A stretch of DNA of 64,000 nt from Tuberibacillus calidus DSM 17572 (lineage in GTDB: Bacteria; Bacillota; Bacilli; Bacillales; Sporolactobacillaceae): assembly GCF_000430685.1 (NCBI RefSeq), contig NZ_AUMM01000005.1, forward strand, positions 54,330 to 118,329, given 5' to 3'. Both the position numbers and the translations under genes were made by a program. Below are positions 16,821 to 26,092 of the stretch, in pieces. The notes beneath the pieces were generated by a model. That model was not told the origin of the DNA. It saw only the letters and a list, made by a program, of their open reading frames with translations, and made no database searches. The stretch's first letter is position 1. Every line of letters begins with the position of its first letter.

Positions 16821-19244
16821 ATGAAACTTTCTTTTAAGTGGCTTAGCGAATATGTTGATCTTTCGGGGATTACGCCAGAGGAGCTTGCCGAAAGAATCAC
16901 GAAAGCTGGCATTGAAGTCGAACACATCACCGACCTCAGCCGCGGGATAAAAAATGTCGTAGTCGGTTTGGTCAAAACATGTGAGCCGCATCCGGATTCC
17001 GATCATCTTCATCTATGTCAAGTGGATCTTGGTGACGAAGTCGTGCAAATCGTTTGCGGAGCACCGAATGTGGCAGCCGGACAAAAAGTCGCCGTCGCAA
17101 AAGTCGGCGCCGTTCTTCCCGGCGATTTCAAAATTAAAAAAGCGAAATTGCGCGGGCAAGTGTCCGAAGGGATGATCTGTTCTTTACAAGAGCTTGGCGT
17201 GGACGGCCATCTTGTACCAAAAGAATATGCGGACGGCATTTATGTTCTAGATGAAGAAGCCGTTGTCGGTCAAGATGCCTTGCCATACATGAATCTTGAT
17301 GATGTCATTTTGGAATTGGATATTCTTCCGAACAGCGCCCATTGCATGAACATGATCGGGGCGGCTTATGAGGTGGCAGCGATCCTGGATCGGGTCATCA
17401 AGCTTCCCGCACCGTCGGTAAAAGAAATAGAGCAGAAGGCGTCCGATAAAATCGCCGTGCAAATCGATGCCAAAGATGGCGTGCCTTTTTACGGCGCCCG
17501 TGTCATTGAAAACGTGACGATTGCGCCTTCCCCGCGATGGCTGCAAAACCGCTTGATCGCTGTTGGTATCCGGCCGATCAATAATATCGTCGACATTACG
17601 AACTATGTTTTAATGGAATACGGTCAGCCGCTTCATGCTTTTGATTATGACCGATTTGGCTCAGATCAGGTGCTTGTCCGGCGGGCCCGTGACGGTGAAA
17701 AAATCACGACACTCGATGACCAAGAGCGAACGCTTTCTGCAGAAGATCTTGTGATTACAAATGGGGAACGCCCAATGGCTATTGCCGGTGTGATGGGCGG
17801 TGCCGAGTCGGAAGTGACGAATGAGACGAAAACCGTTTTACTTGAGGCGGCGCTTTTTGATGGCCGTTCGATTCGCCGCACATCCTCCCGCTTAGGGCTT
17901 AGGACTGATGCGAGCAGCCGCTTTGAAAAGGGCATCGATCCCAATCGGGTGATGGAAGCTGCTGACCGTGCGGCGCAATTGATGTGTGAGTTGGCTTCCG
18001 GAACCGTTTTGCAGGGGATCGTCCAATCGGGCGAGGCTCAAGTGCCGCCCCGTGCGATTTCCATGCCGTGGGCAAAAATCAATGCCGTACTCGGCACATC
18101 ACTGTCCAAAGATACTATTCTATCTGTTTTCAGAAGGCTGCGTTTTCAAGCGACCATTGATGGCGATGCGTTAACGGTTTCCGTACCTTCGCGGCGGCCG
18201 GATGTCGCCATTCCGGAAGACCTGGTGGAAGAAGTGGGACGTATGATCGGTTATGATCACATTCCCGCGACCCTCCCGGAAGGTGCCACAGAAGGAAAAC
18301 TGACGGATTATCAGAAAAAGCACCGGATGGTCGAACGCTATATGACGGGTTCTGGTCTGTATCAGGCGGTGACTTATTCGCTCACCTCAGAAGATAAGGT
18401 GGGAGCTGTTTCTTTAATTGAAGGGGAAGGGTTCCGACCCATTAAGCTTTCCATGCCGATGTCCGAAGAACGCGCGGTGCTCAGACAAAGTCTGTTGCCG
18501 GAGCTTCTCGACGTTGTAAAATACCACTTGAACCGCCATATGAAAGATGTTGCACTGTTTGAGATGGGGAAAGTCTTTTTAACGAAGGAAGAAAAACTTT
18601 CCCAGCAGCCGGTGGAAACTGAGCGGCTCGCCGGCGTTTTAACCGGTTATTTTCGGCCGGATGATTGGCATCATGATGGTTTGAAAGTGGACTTTTTTGC
18701 CGTAAAAGGCTTGCTGGAAGGATTAATGGCGCTGCTCGGATTATCGGATCGGATCAGTTTTGTGCCCTCGACCCGGAAAGGATTGCACCCGGGACGGACG
18801 GCAGACATTTTGCTGGATGACGCGGTCATCGGTTTTTTGGGCCAAATCCATCCGGTATTGCAAAAAACGCTTGAGTTGAACGATACGTATGCCTTTGAAG
18901 TCGATCTCCGGACCCTTTTACAAAGTGAAGTTCCGGCATTGCGCTATCGAAGCCTGCCGCGCTTTCCTGCGGTCACAAGGGATATTGCCTTAGTTGTCGA
19001 CCAGGACGTGTCGGCGGGAGAACTCACTGAAGTCATTCAAAAAAGCGGTGCACCGTTATTGAAAGAAGTCCGCTTGTTTGATGTCTATACAGGGGAGCGT
19101 TTGGAAAGTGGGAAAAAATCGCTGGCCTTCTCCCTGACTTATCTGGATCCTGAAAGGACGCTCACAGATGAAGAGGTTACGAAAGTCCATAATCAAGTTT
19201 TAAATGAACTAGAAACACAGCTTGGTGCCGTGTTAAGAAGTTAA
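16821..19244 (+). CDS. pheT: Phenylalanine--tRNA ligase beta subunit
   Basis: PheT provides tRNA binding and editing of Tyr-tRNA(Phe). The domains in order are an N-terminal piece, an EMAP-like tRNA-binding domain (about 40-150), the B3/B4 editing region (about 210-400), B5 (about 400-480), a catalytic-like core, and the C-terminal anticodon-binding FDX-ACB domain (about 713-806). The protein has 807 residues, the Bacillus length. AGGAGG precedes the ATG. It is co-transcribed with pheS. Confidence 0.98.
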   Translation: MKLSFKWLSEYVDLSGITPEELAERITKAGIEVEHITDLSRGIKNVVVGLVKTCEPHPDSDHLHLCQVDLGDEVVQIVCGAPNVAAGQKVAVAKVGAVLPGDFKIKKAKLRGQVSEGMICSLQELGVDGHLVPKEYADGIYVLDEEAVVGQDALPYMNLDDVILELDILPNSAHCMNMIGAAYEVAAILDRVIKLPAPSVKEIEQKASDKIAVQIDAKDGVPFYGARVIENVTIAPSPRWLQNRLIAVGIRPINNIVDITNYVLMEYGQPLHAFDYDRFGSDQVLVRRARDGEKITTLDDQERTLSAEDLVITNGERPMAIAGVMGGAESEVTNETKTVLLEAALFDGRSIRRTSSRLGLRTDASSRFEKGIDPNRVMEAADRAAQLMCELASGTVLQGIVQSGEAQVPPRAISMPWAKINAVLGTSLSKDTILSVFRRLRFQATIDGDALTVSVPSRRPDVAIPEDLVEEVGRMIGYDHIPATLPEGATEGKLTDYQKKHRMVERYMTGSGLYQAVTYSLTSEDKVGAVSLIEGEGFRPIKLSMPMSEERAVLRQSLLPELLDVVKYHLNRHMKDVALFEMGKVFLTKEEKLSQQPVETERLAGVLTGYFRPDDWHHDGLKVDFFAVKGLLEGLMALLGLSDRISFVPSTRKGLHPGRTADILLDDAVIGFLGQIHPVLQKTLELNDTYAFEVDLRTLLQSEVPALRYRSLPRFPAVTRDIALVVDQDVSAGELTEVIQKSGAPLLKEVRLFDVYTGERLESGKKSLAFSLTYLDPERTLTDEEVTKVHNQVLNELETQLGAVLRS

Positions 19245-19267
19245 AGCGTTAAGTGGATAGAATGAAA

Positions 19268-19318
19268 AGAGGTTGACATAAAGCGTCGGTCATACCCGAC
19301 CTTTACTGTCAACCTTTG
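19268..19318. terminator. Bidirectional terminator, GGTTGAC-family inverted repeat
   Basis: AGGTTGACA and TGTCAACCT form the outer arms. ATAAAG/CTTTAC continues the stem, and GTCGGT/ACCCGAC closes it, giving a long hairpin. It lies between the convergent pheT (+) and rnhC (-) genes. Confidence 0.85.
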
Positions 19319-19346
19319 ATTTTAACTGGAAGGAAGCATAAATTTT

Positions 19347-19415
19347 TTACAGGGCTAAATAAGTTAAACGAAGAAACCGCATGCCACAAGGTTTGGCAAG
19401 CGAAGTTACTTTAGA
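19347..19415. repeat. Possible degenerate copy of the ~70-bp dispersed element
   Basis: TTTACAGG, then ATAAGTTAAACGAAG, resembles the same part of the copy at 51522-51592 (TTTACAGG, ATAAGTCAAACGAAG). The 3' half is poorly conserved, so the call is weak. Confidence 0.35.
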
Positions 19416-19428
19416 GAAATGAAAAAGA

Positions 19429-20373
19429 TTATACCAGACGTTTAGCTTTTTCCGTATTGGCGAAGTGAACCTTAGCGATTTTTTTTAGGAAACTTTCCCC
19501 CTTGGTGCGAATGATTTCTGCACCGGCATCATCGACAACCGCCCCCGCTCCTTTTGGTAAGTCTAATCCGGCTTCAGTTGACAATTGGCTGAGGGCTTTC
19601 AAAAAAACATAACGGGCAAGAACCGATGCCGTGGCAACCGAGAGATGTAAGGATTCTGCTTTTGTTTTAAAAAAGATAGGTTTAGGGAGGGGATCTGGTC
19701 GCTTACGGGTCGCTTCGAAAAACTGCTTCGGTGCTGTAAACTGATCGATGAGGCAGCCATCAAAGGTTTTGCCATCCAATTTTTTTATGACATTTGATAG
19801 GGCTTGATGATGCAAGATCGCTTTCATTTGCGTTTGCGTATACCCTTTTTCGACGAGCTGATTGTATTTTTCATTTGATAATGTCAAGATGGTATTGGGA
19901 ACGAGTTTTGAAAGGGGTGCGGCCAGTTCCTTAATTTTAGCATCAGTAAGGGTTTTGGAATCACGGATGCCCGTGGGGAGATTTCTTTTAATCTCCTGGT
20001 CGACAAATGCCGCACAGACAACAATGGGCCCAAAATAATCACCCGTTCCCACTTCATCTGAACCGATAATGGCCAGTTCCCCGATATTTTCGGGCGGCAA
20101 AAAGTCATGGTCTTCCAGTTTGTTATTTTTTTGGTTCGGTTTTGTTGGCAGGGATTTTGACCATTCTTCCCATATAGTAGCCTCATCCAGCGCGCGCTTC
20201 CCCTGAAATAATACTTTTCCGGATCGGTACGCGGTAATGGCGCAATCGTTAACCTTTGCGCGAAATATGGCACCGGTAGGACATTCGTTAACTAAATGAT
20301 CGGTGTAAAAAGCTTTCATTTTTTCTATCACATCATGATGCACGGTAAGTACCGCCTGACTCATGCGCTTCAC
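19429..20373 (-). CDS. rnhC: Ribonuclease HIII
   Basis: RNase HIII cuts RNA in RNA-DNA hybrids. The N-terminal third is the TBP-like substrate-binding domain. The catalytic domain begins with GSDEVGTGDYFGP (Asp-Glu pair near 104), followed by RDSK and the later Asp in CLIDQF and the C-terminal GAGAVVDDAGAE region. It has 314 residues, the usual size. It is on the minus strand, facing away from cvpA. In B. subtilis zapA sits between rnhC and yshB; I see no zapA frame in the 220-bp gap here. Confidence 0.96.
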   Translation of the reverse strand: MKRMSQAVLTVHHDVIEKMKAFYTDHLVNECPTGAIFRAKVNDCAITAYRSGKVLFQGKRALDEATIWEEWSKSLPTKPNQKNNKLEDHDFLPPENIGELAIIGSDEVGTGDYFGPIVVCAAFVDQEIKRNLPTGIRDSKTLTDAKIKELAAPLSKLVPNTILTLSNEKYNQLVEKGYTQTQMKAILHHQALSNVIKKLDGKTFDGCLIDQFTAPKQFFEATRKRPDPLPKPIFFKTKAESLHLSVATASVLARYVFLKALSQLSTEAGLDLPKGAGAVVDDAGAEIIRTKGESFLKKIAKVHFANTEKAKRLV

Positions 20374-20596
20374 TCCTTTCCCTCATTATAGCCGAGTGGT
20401 TCAATGGACTCTAGTCGATTCGTCAAAACAAGAAAGATTCTCACCAACACTTGACATATTTCCATGCAGGAAACATCCTTTAATAGAGAAATAGTTTTTG
20501 TTATGATAAAAGAAATGGCTGTTAATGTGCGGGAATTCTTAATACCCTCCGCGCTTGGTATTCGTAAGATTGTAGGATTATAGAGGAGACTGGTTC

Positions 20597-21154
20597 ATGT
20601 TAGATCTGATTTTGTTATTGCTTCTTTTAGCTGGTTTTTTAATGGGCGCACGGCGCGGTCTTATCCTTCAAATTGTGCATTTAACGGGTTTTATAGCGGC
20701 ATACGTCATCGCTTATATGTATTATGATGATTTAGCGCCGAAAATCAAGCTATGGATTCCGTTTCCAACAACAACGAGCACGAATGCGTTCTTTTCCATT
20801 CTTGACCATACGAGTCTCGAAATGGCGTATTATCGAGCGATCTCGTTTATCCTTTTGTTCATCGCCGTAAAAATCATTTGGCAAATTCTCGGGTCGATGT
20901 TAGATTTCCTTGCCGATTTACCGATATTAAGAACCATCAACCGTTGGCTCGGTGCGCTTTTTGGCTTTACCGAAATCTATTTGATAATGTTTTTATTGCT
21001 TTACATTGGGGCGTTGTTTCCATATGGCGGGATCGAAAAAGCGATTGACCAATCGTATATCGCCCATGTCATGATTGAAGACACACCGTTTCTATCGCAT
21101 AAAATTCACGAACTTTGGATTGATTTTTCCGCGGCTAAAGGGCCGACGCTCTGA
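20597..21154 (+). CDS. CvpA-family membrane protein (YshB-like)
   Basis: The 185-residue integral membrane protein has four hydrophobic segments (about 2-20, 26-45, 82-105 and 120-145). It starts LDLILLLLLLAGFLMGARRGL, with the GxxRG motif typical of the CvpA family. CvpA proteins have been linked to colicin V production and envelope stress, but the molecular role is not known. The ATG follows AGAGGAGA. Its location upstream of polX and mutS2 corresponds to yshB. Confidence 0.88.
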   Translation: MLDLILLLLLLAGFLMGARRGLILQIVHLTGFIAAYVIAYMYYDDLAPKIKLWIPFPTTTSTNAFFSILDHTSLEMAYYRAISFILLFIAVKIIWQILGSMLDFLADLPILRTINRWLGALFGFTEIYLIMFLLLYIGALFPYGGIEKAIDQSYIAHVMIEDTPFLSHKIHELWIDFSAAKGPTL

Positions 21155-21219
21155 TAAAAGGCATGCACCGCGAACGGTGGATGTCTTTTGTTTTACCGAT
21201 AAGAAAGGCCTATCCTTTT

Positions 21220-21290
21220 TTAGGCTGGCATAAGAGCGGTGAAGGTTCTGCTTCGGTAAAGGGCTCAAGTGAGACGCGTTCTCTTTATGA
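21220..21290 (+). repeat. Dispersed ~70-bp element, copy B (upstream of polX)
   Basis: It has AGGCTGGCATAAG, GAAGGTTCTGCTTCGG and GTTCTCTTTATG in the same order as the copy at 550-620. It ends 13 bp before the polX start and falls inside an open frame that would otherwise extend polX upstream, which argues that the extension is not coding. Confidence 0.5.
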
Positions 21291-21303
21291 AAGGGTGAGA
21301 CGT

Positions 21304-23055
21304 TTGAATAAAAAAGAAGTTTGCCGCGTTTTAGAGTTGATTGCGACCTATATGGAAATTAAAGGAGAAAATCCGTTTAAAATAGCGGCATTTCGAAAAG
21401 CGTCTGCCGCACTTGAAAACGATCATCGGAGTCTCATGCAAATCGAGGACCCGACAACCCTCCCCGGAATTGGTAAGGGGACAGCTAATGTGATTAAAGA
21501 ATTAATCACCACTGGCGAATCCACATTGGTAAAAGAATTGCAGGCTGAAATTCCCGAAAGTCTATTAACATTGTTAAAGATTCCCGGGCTTGGCGGGAAA
21601 AAGATCGGAAAACTGTACCAACAGCTCGGGATTACTGATCTCAATAGTTTAAGAAAAGCGTGTATCGAAAAGCGCGTCCAGACCTTGGAAGGTTTTGGCG
21701 AAAAAACACAAGAGAAAATCTTGCAAGCGGTGGAAGCTTACAGTCAGAAACCGGAGCGTCTGCCAATCGCCTATATGATACGGCTTGCCGAAACGATTGA
21801 AAACGCGCTTCGTGAGATTCCGGAAATCGAATGTGCAAGCCGCGCCGGAAGTTTACGGCGGGTGAACGAATGGATCAAGGATCTAGATTTTGTCATTGCG
21901 ACTGAAATGCCCGAAAATACAGCCGTTGAAATCAAAAAGCGTTTGGACATCCGGGAGGTCACGGGCGAAGGGTCGACGAAAATGTCTGTCATCCTGAACG
22001 ATGAATACGGAGTTTCCGTTGATTTTCGCTTTGTGACCAGGAATGCGTTTGCCACAACGCTGCATCATTTTACGGGATCCAAAGAACATAATGTCGAAAT
22101 GCGCCGGCTCGCCAAAGAACGTGGAGAGAAGATCAGTGAATATGGCGTCGAGCGCCCGGATGGCACCTTGTTGACATTTCCAACAGAGGAGGCATTTTTT
22201 CAGCACTTCGGTCTTGCTTTTATTCCTCCGGAAATGCGTGAGGGTAAGGATGAAATCGATGTTGCAAAGGTTGAAGAAACATCGGAGTGGATTGATTTAT
22301 CGGCGGTGAAAGCCGACTTACACATGCATACGACTTGGAGCGATGGGGCTTATACCATTGAAGAAATGGCGGAAGCCGCCATGAGAAAAGGTTATGACTA
22401 CATTGTGATTACGGATCATTCCCAATCCTTAGTTGTCGCAGGAGGTCTATCGGAAAAACGTTTAAAAGAACAACGGGAAGAAATCGAAAGACTGAATGCG
22501 AAATACGGCGATTCATTTAAAATATTTGCTGGAGTGGAAATGGATATTTTACCGGATGGCCGCTTGGATTACAGCGATGACGTCCTTGATGAGCTTGATT
22601 TTGTCATCGCCGCCATCCACAGTGCTTTTTCGCAATCGGAAGAAAAAATTATGTCACGCCTCACTCAAGCCTTACGTCATCCACGCGTCCGTCTTATCGC
22701 TCATCCGACGGGCCGCATCATCGGCGGGCGACCAGGCTATGCTATTAATATAGAAAAATTGATTGATCTGGCGTCTGAAACGAACACGGCTTTAGAGCTC
22801 AATGCCAACCCGAATCGCTTGGACCTTGCCGTCAAGTGGCTTTCACGTTGTCAAGAAAAGGGCGTCAGAATCGCCATTAATACGGATGCCCATTCATTGG
22901 AAATGCTAGAGGATATGGCGCTTGGTGTCGCTTATGCCCGGCGCGCCCGTATCCGCAAGACATCCGTGTTAAATACCATGACGCGGGATGAATTCGAGGC
23001 GTGGATTTCGGCTCCGAAATACGAAGGCTTTTTAGGGGGAAATGATGTTGTTTGA
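21304..23055 (+). CDS. polX: Family X DNA polymerase / PHP exonuclease PolX
   Basis: Bacterial PolX fills short gaps in DNA repair and has 3'-5' exonuclease activity through a PHP domain. The protein has an N-terminal helix-hairpin-helix region, the polymerase X palm and fingers (GSLRRVNEWIKDLDFVI with catalytic Asp pair), and the C-terminal PHP domain from about 338 (DLHMHTTWSDG, then DHSQS, HPTGR, NTDAHS). I set the start at the TTG at 21304, where the protein begins NKKEVCRVLELIATYMEIKG as in B. subtilis. The frame is open to 21163, but that part is a dispersed repeat. mutS2 overlaps the 3' end. Confidence 0.94.
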   Translation: MNKKEVCRVLELIATYMEIKGENPFKIAAFRKASAALENDHRSLMQIEDPTTLPGIGKGTANVIKELITTGESTLVKELQAEIPESLLTLLKIPGLGGKKIGKLYQQLGITDLNSLRKACIEKRVQTLEGFGEKTQEKILQAVEAYSQKPERLPIAYMIRLAETIENALREIPEIECASRAGSLRRVNEWIKDLDFVIATEMPENTAVEIKKRLDIREVTGEGSTKMSVILNDEYGVSVDFRFVTRNAFATTLHHFTGSKEHNVEMRRLAKERGEKISEYGVERPDGTLLTFPTEEAFFQHFGLAFIPPEMREGKDEIDVAKVEETSEWIDLSAVKADLHMHTTWSDGAYTIEEMAEAAMRKGYDYIVITDHSQSLVVAGGLSEKRLKEQREEIERLNAKYGDSFKIFAGVEMDILPDGRLDYSDDVLDELDFVIAAIHSAFSQSEEKIMSRLTQALRHPRVRLIAHPTGRIIGGRPGYAINIEKLIDLASETNTALELNANPNRLDLAVKWLSRCQEKGVRIAINTDAHSLEMLEDMALGVAYARRARIRKTSVLNTMTRDEFEAWISAPKYEGFLGGNDVV

Positions 23056-25408
23056 ACGCGCAATGCATTTATTGGAATATGAGAAAATCAAAAAGCAATT
23101 GTGGCATCATGCCGCCTCAACGCTCGGGCAAAAGCAAATTGAAACATTGAAACCGGAAAATGACCGAAAGGCGGTTCAAGCGATGCTTGCGGAAACAGAT
23201 GAAGCATATCAAGTGCTCAGGATGCGCGGGCACTTACCTTTCGGGGCGGTAACAGACATCCGCCCGTTTGTTAAAAGAGCTAAAATCGGAAGCACCCTGT
23301 CTGCAAAAGAACTCGTGGCTGTGGGGGATGTGATTTTTGCTTCTCGTGTGGTCAAGCAGTTTATTCAGGAAACGTGTGATGAGTCGTCGGTTTCCCTCCC
23401 CATCATCCAGAGTCTTTCGGATGCTCTAGACCCTGCGCTGGATGTAGGAAAAGCGATCCGGCGTTCCATCGATGAACAAGGTTATGTCCTCGATAGCGCC
23501 AGTGACCAATTAAGGGAAATACGGGCACAAATACGATCTTATGAAAGCCGGATTAAGGAGAAACTTGAGAACATCATCCGCTCATCCCGCACGCAAAAAA
23601 TGCTTTCGGAAGCGATTGTCACCATCCGCAATGACCGATATGTCGTGCCGGTGAAACAAGAATATCGTCAGGCATTTGGCGGCATCGTCCACGATCAATC
23701 GGCTTCAGGGGCGACGCTTTTTATTGAACCGCAGTCTGTGGTTGACATCAACAACCATTTAAGTGAGAAAAGAGCGAAGGAAAAACATGAAATCGAGCGG
23801 ATTCTTGCGGCATTGACGGCAAAAGTGGCAGAAGAAGCCGAACGCCTTCTTAATGACATCGACGTGTTAAGCCGCATCGATTTTTGTTTTGCGAAAGCGA
23901 AGTATGCCATGTCCATCAAAGGGGGTCTGCCGAAGTTGCGCGAAGATGGCCGGTTTAAATTGAAAAAAGCGCGCCATCCCCTCATCGATCCGCAGAAAGT
24001 CGTGCCGATCGATATCGAAGTCCAAGGTGATATTCATTCCATTATCATCACCGGACCAAATACCGGTGGGAAAACCGTCACCTTAAAAACAGTGGGGCTT
24101 CTGACGCTCATGGCTCAATCGGGTTTGTTTATACCGGCTGAAGACGGTTCGGAAATGAATGTTTTTGAACGGGTATTTGCGGATATCGGTGATGAGCAAT
24201 CCATCGAGCAAAATTTAAGCACCTTTTCCTCACATATGACCAATATCGTGACCATTTTGGATAATGTCAATGAAAAGAGTTTAGTCCTTTTTGATGAACT
24301 TGGGGCGGGGACGGACCCGCAAGAAGGGGCAGCCCTATCCATCGCGATACTGGATCATGTTTTCTCGCGCGGTGCAACCGTTATCGCGACCACGCATTAC
24401 AGCGAATTAAAGGCGTATGCCTATGAAAAACAAGGCGTCATTAACGCGAGTGTTGAGTTTGATGTCGAGACGCTCTCACCGACCTATCGTTTATTGATGG
24501 GTATTCCCGGCCGAAGCAATGCTTTTGAAATATCGAAGCGACTCGGTTTATCAGAAGCCATTATTCAAGAGGCAAGAAGTCTGATCGGCGCTGACACGGC
24601 AAAAATAGATCAAATGATCGCTTCACTTGAAAACAGTCGGAAAGAAGCGGAGAAGGCCGAACAAGAAGTCAAGCGTATAAAAGCAGAAATGGCAGAGAAA
24701 AAAGCAGAATGGGAAGAGAAAATTGCGCAGTTTGAAAGGGAAAAGAATCAGCGCCTCCGTCAAGCAGAAGATGATGCGCGTGCCAAAATGGAAAAAGCCA
24801 AGCAGGAAATCACCGCTCTGATAGAGGAGTTACGGCAGTGGCGAAAAGAAGATAAGCCCGTCAAAGAACATGAACTCATTGATGCCAAAACACGAATGGA
24901 ACAAGCGATGGCTGCCCTTAAAGGTGAAACCCAAAGTCTGGAGCTGACGTATAAGAAGAGAGAACGAAAAAGTTTTCAACCCGGGCAGGCTGTCAAAGTG
25001 CCCCGCTTCGGTCAAATCGGTCATATCGTCGAAAAAATCAGCGACCATGAATATCTTGTGCAAGTCGGTATTATGAAAATGAACATCAATGCTTCTGATC
25101 TCGAAGCGGCTAAGGAGGAAAAGGCAGAAAAACCGATCGTCAGAGTGAAGACGAGTGCCGCTCCGGTGCGCTCCGAACTGGATTTGCGGGGCCTCCGCTT
25201 TGAGGAAGCGATGCATCGACTCGAGAAGTTTTTGGATGAAGCCATCCTTGCAGGGTATTCACGGGTTTCGATCATTCATGGGAAAGGCACCGGCGCCCTT
25301 CGGAATGGTGTTAAAAAAGTCCTGCAAAACCATCCAAGAGTGACATCCTCCCGGTTAGGGGCTTACGGTGAAGGCGACAGCGGTGTGACCATCGCGGAAT
25401 TAAAATAA
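23042..25408 (+). CDS. mutS2: MutS2 family ATPase/endonuclease
   Basis: MutS2 acts on branched DNA and, in Bacillus, on collided ribosomes. It has a MutS-like core, Walker A GPNTGGKT near 338, a Walker B LVLFDELGAGTDP near 420, a coiled-coil (about 520-630), a KOW-like segment and a C-terminal Smr nuclease domain (about 705-788, with LDLRG and HGKGTGALR). It lacks the mismatch-recognition domain of MutS1. It has 788 residues. The start overlaps the polX stop by 14 bp, so translation is coupled; a second ATG follows immediately. Confidence 0.96.
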   Translation: MMLFERAMHLLEYEKIKKQLWHHAASTLGQKQIETLKPENDRKAVQAMLAETDEAYQVLRMRGHLPFGAVTDIRPFVKRAKIGSTLSAKELVAVGDVIFASRVVKQFIQETCDESSVSLPIIQSLSDALDPALDVGKAIRRSIDEQGYVLDSASDQLREIRAQIRSYESRIKEKLENIIRSSRTQKMLSEAIVTIRNDRYVVPVKQEYRQAFGGIVHDQSASGATLFIEPQSVVDINNHLSEKRAKEKHEIERILAALTAKVAEEAERLLNDIDVLSRIDFCFAKAKYAMSIKGGLPKLREDGRFKLKKARHPLIDPQKVVPIDIEVQGDIHSIIITGPNTGGKTVTLKTVGLLTLMAQSGLFIPAEDGSEMNVFERVFADIGDEQSIEQNLSTFSSHMTNIVTILDNVNEKSLVLFDELGAGTDPQEGAALSIAILDHVFSRGATVIATTHYSELKAYAYEKQGVINASVEFDVETLSPTYRLLMGIPGRSNAFEISKRLGLSEAIIQEARSLIGADTAKIDQMIASLENSRKEAEKAEQEVKRIKAEMAEKKAEWEEKIAQFEREKNQRLRQAEDDARAKMEKAKQEITALIEELRQWRKEDKPVKEHELIDAKTRMEQAMAALKGETQSLELTYKKRERKSFQPGQAVKVPRFGQIGHIVEKISDHEYLVQVGIMKMNINASDLEAAKEEKAEKPIVRVKTSAAPVRSELDLRGLRFEEAMHRLEKFLDEAILAGYSRVSIIHGKGTGALRNGVKKVLQNHPRVTSSRLGAYGEGDSGVTIAELK

Positions 25409-25438
25409 GGCTTACCGGGTTCAATGAGGTGAAAACGC

Positions 25439-25858
25439 TTGGAGCTTTTTGAAAAAAGCGTCTACTTTCGAACTTTAGCCGACTACAGTGCCGTGATTTT
25501 ATGCACGATCGTTTTCCTTGCCGTTTTTGAACTGCTGACCAAATACCGGAATTGGGAAGAGATCAAAAACGGCAACCTTGCCGTCGCATTGGCAACTGGT
25601 GGAAAGATTTTTGGGATTGCCAACATCTTCCGTGTCACCTTGTCCGAAAGCGATTCATTGCCATCCGCTATTTTACAAGGGTCTTTCGGCTTTTTGCTTT
25701 TAATGGGCGGCTACTTTATCTTTGAATTTTTAACGCCTTCATTTAATATTGATGAAGAAATTAAGAACGGTAATAAAGCGGTTGGCTGGATGGCGATGAT
25801 GATTTCCATCGGATTGTCCTATGTGATTGGTGCCGGTCTTTCCGGCTCTTCTTTTTAA
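25439..25858 (+). CDS. DUF350 membrane protein (YshE-like)
   Basis: The 139-residue protein has four hydrophobic segments (about 15-35, 50-70, 80-100 and 115-135). Two similar halves are marked by EEIKNGNLAVA and EEIKNGNKAVG, which shows an internal duplication typical of DUF350. The function is unknown. The TTG start follows GAGGTG. It follows mutS2 by 30 bp and probably shares its transcript, as yshE does in B. subtilis. Confidence 0.85.
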   Translation: MELFEKSVYFRTLADYSAVILCTIVFLAVFELLTKYRNWEEIKNGNLAVALATGGKIFGIANIFRVTLSESDSLPSAILQGSFGFLLLMGGYFIFEFLTPSFNIDEEIKNGNKAVGWMAMMISIGLSYVIGAGLSGSSF

Positions 25859-25898
25859 CATCTCGTTGTCACAAATTCCTTTCGAAGGAGCTTTTAAC

Positions 25899-25979
25899 AT
25901 GGAAACTCTCGCCAAAGTGCTCATCGGCTGTTGTATTGTTTTTGCTCTAGCAGGAATCATTTATTTAATCTATCAGTAA
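25899..25979 (+). CDS. Small membrane peptide, 26 residues
   Basis: A short frame begins with ATG behind CGAAGGAG, spaced eight bases. It encodes one hydrophobic stretch (KVLIGCCIVFALAGIIYLIY), flanked by a polar N-terminus and a single Gln at the end. It lies 40 bp after the DUF350 gene. The strong ribosome binding site and clean membrane segment suggest a real single-pass peptide, but I do not recognise it. Confidence 0.5.
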   Translation: METLAKVLIGCCIVFALAGIIYLIYQ

Positions 25980-26092
25980 TGAAATGAAAAAATATTATAA
26001 GTTTAAAGGATGTTTTTTGAAAAGGTTTACATTATAATAGAGTATAAGGAATGTGTTATGGAAGGTGTGGGGTGATAAAGGGAGGTTCTGCC

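Noticed and set aside
21163..21303. Upstream extension of polX
   Set aside because: It holds a copy of the dispersed 70-bp element and is not similar to PolX; the TTG at 21304 gives the conserved N-terminus.
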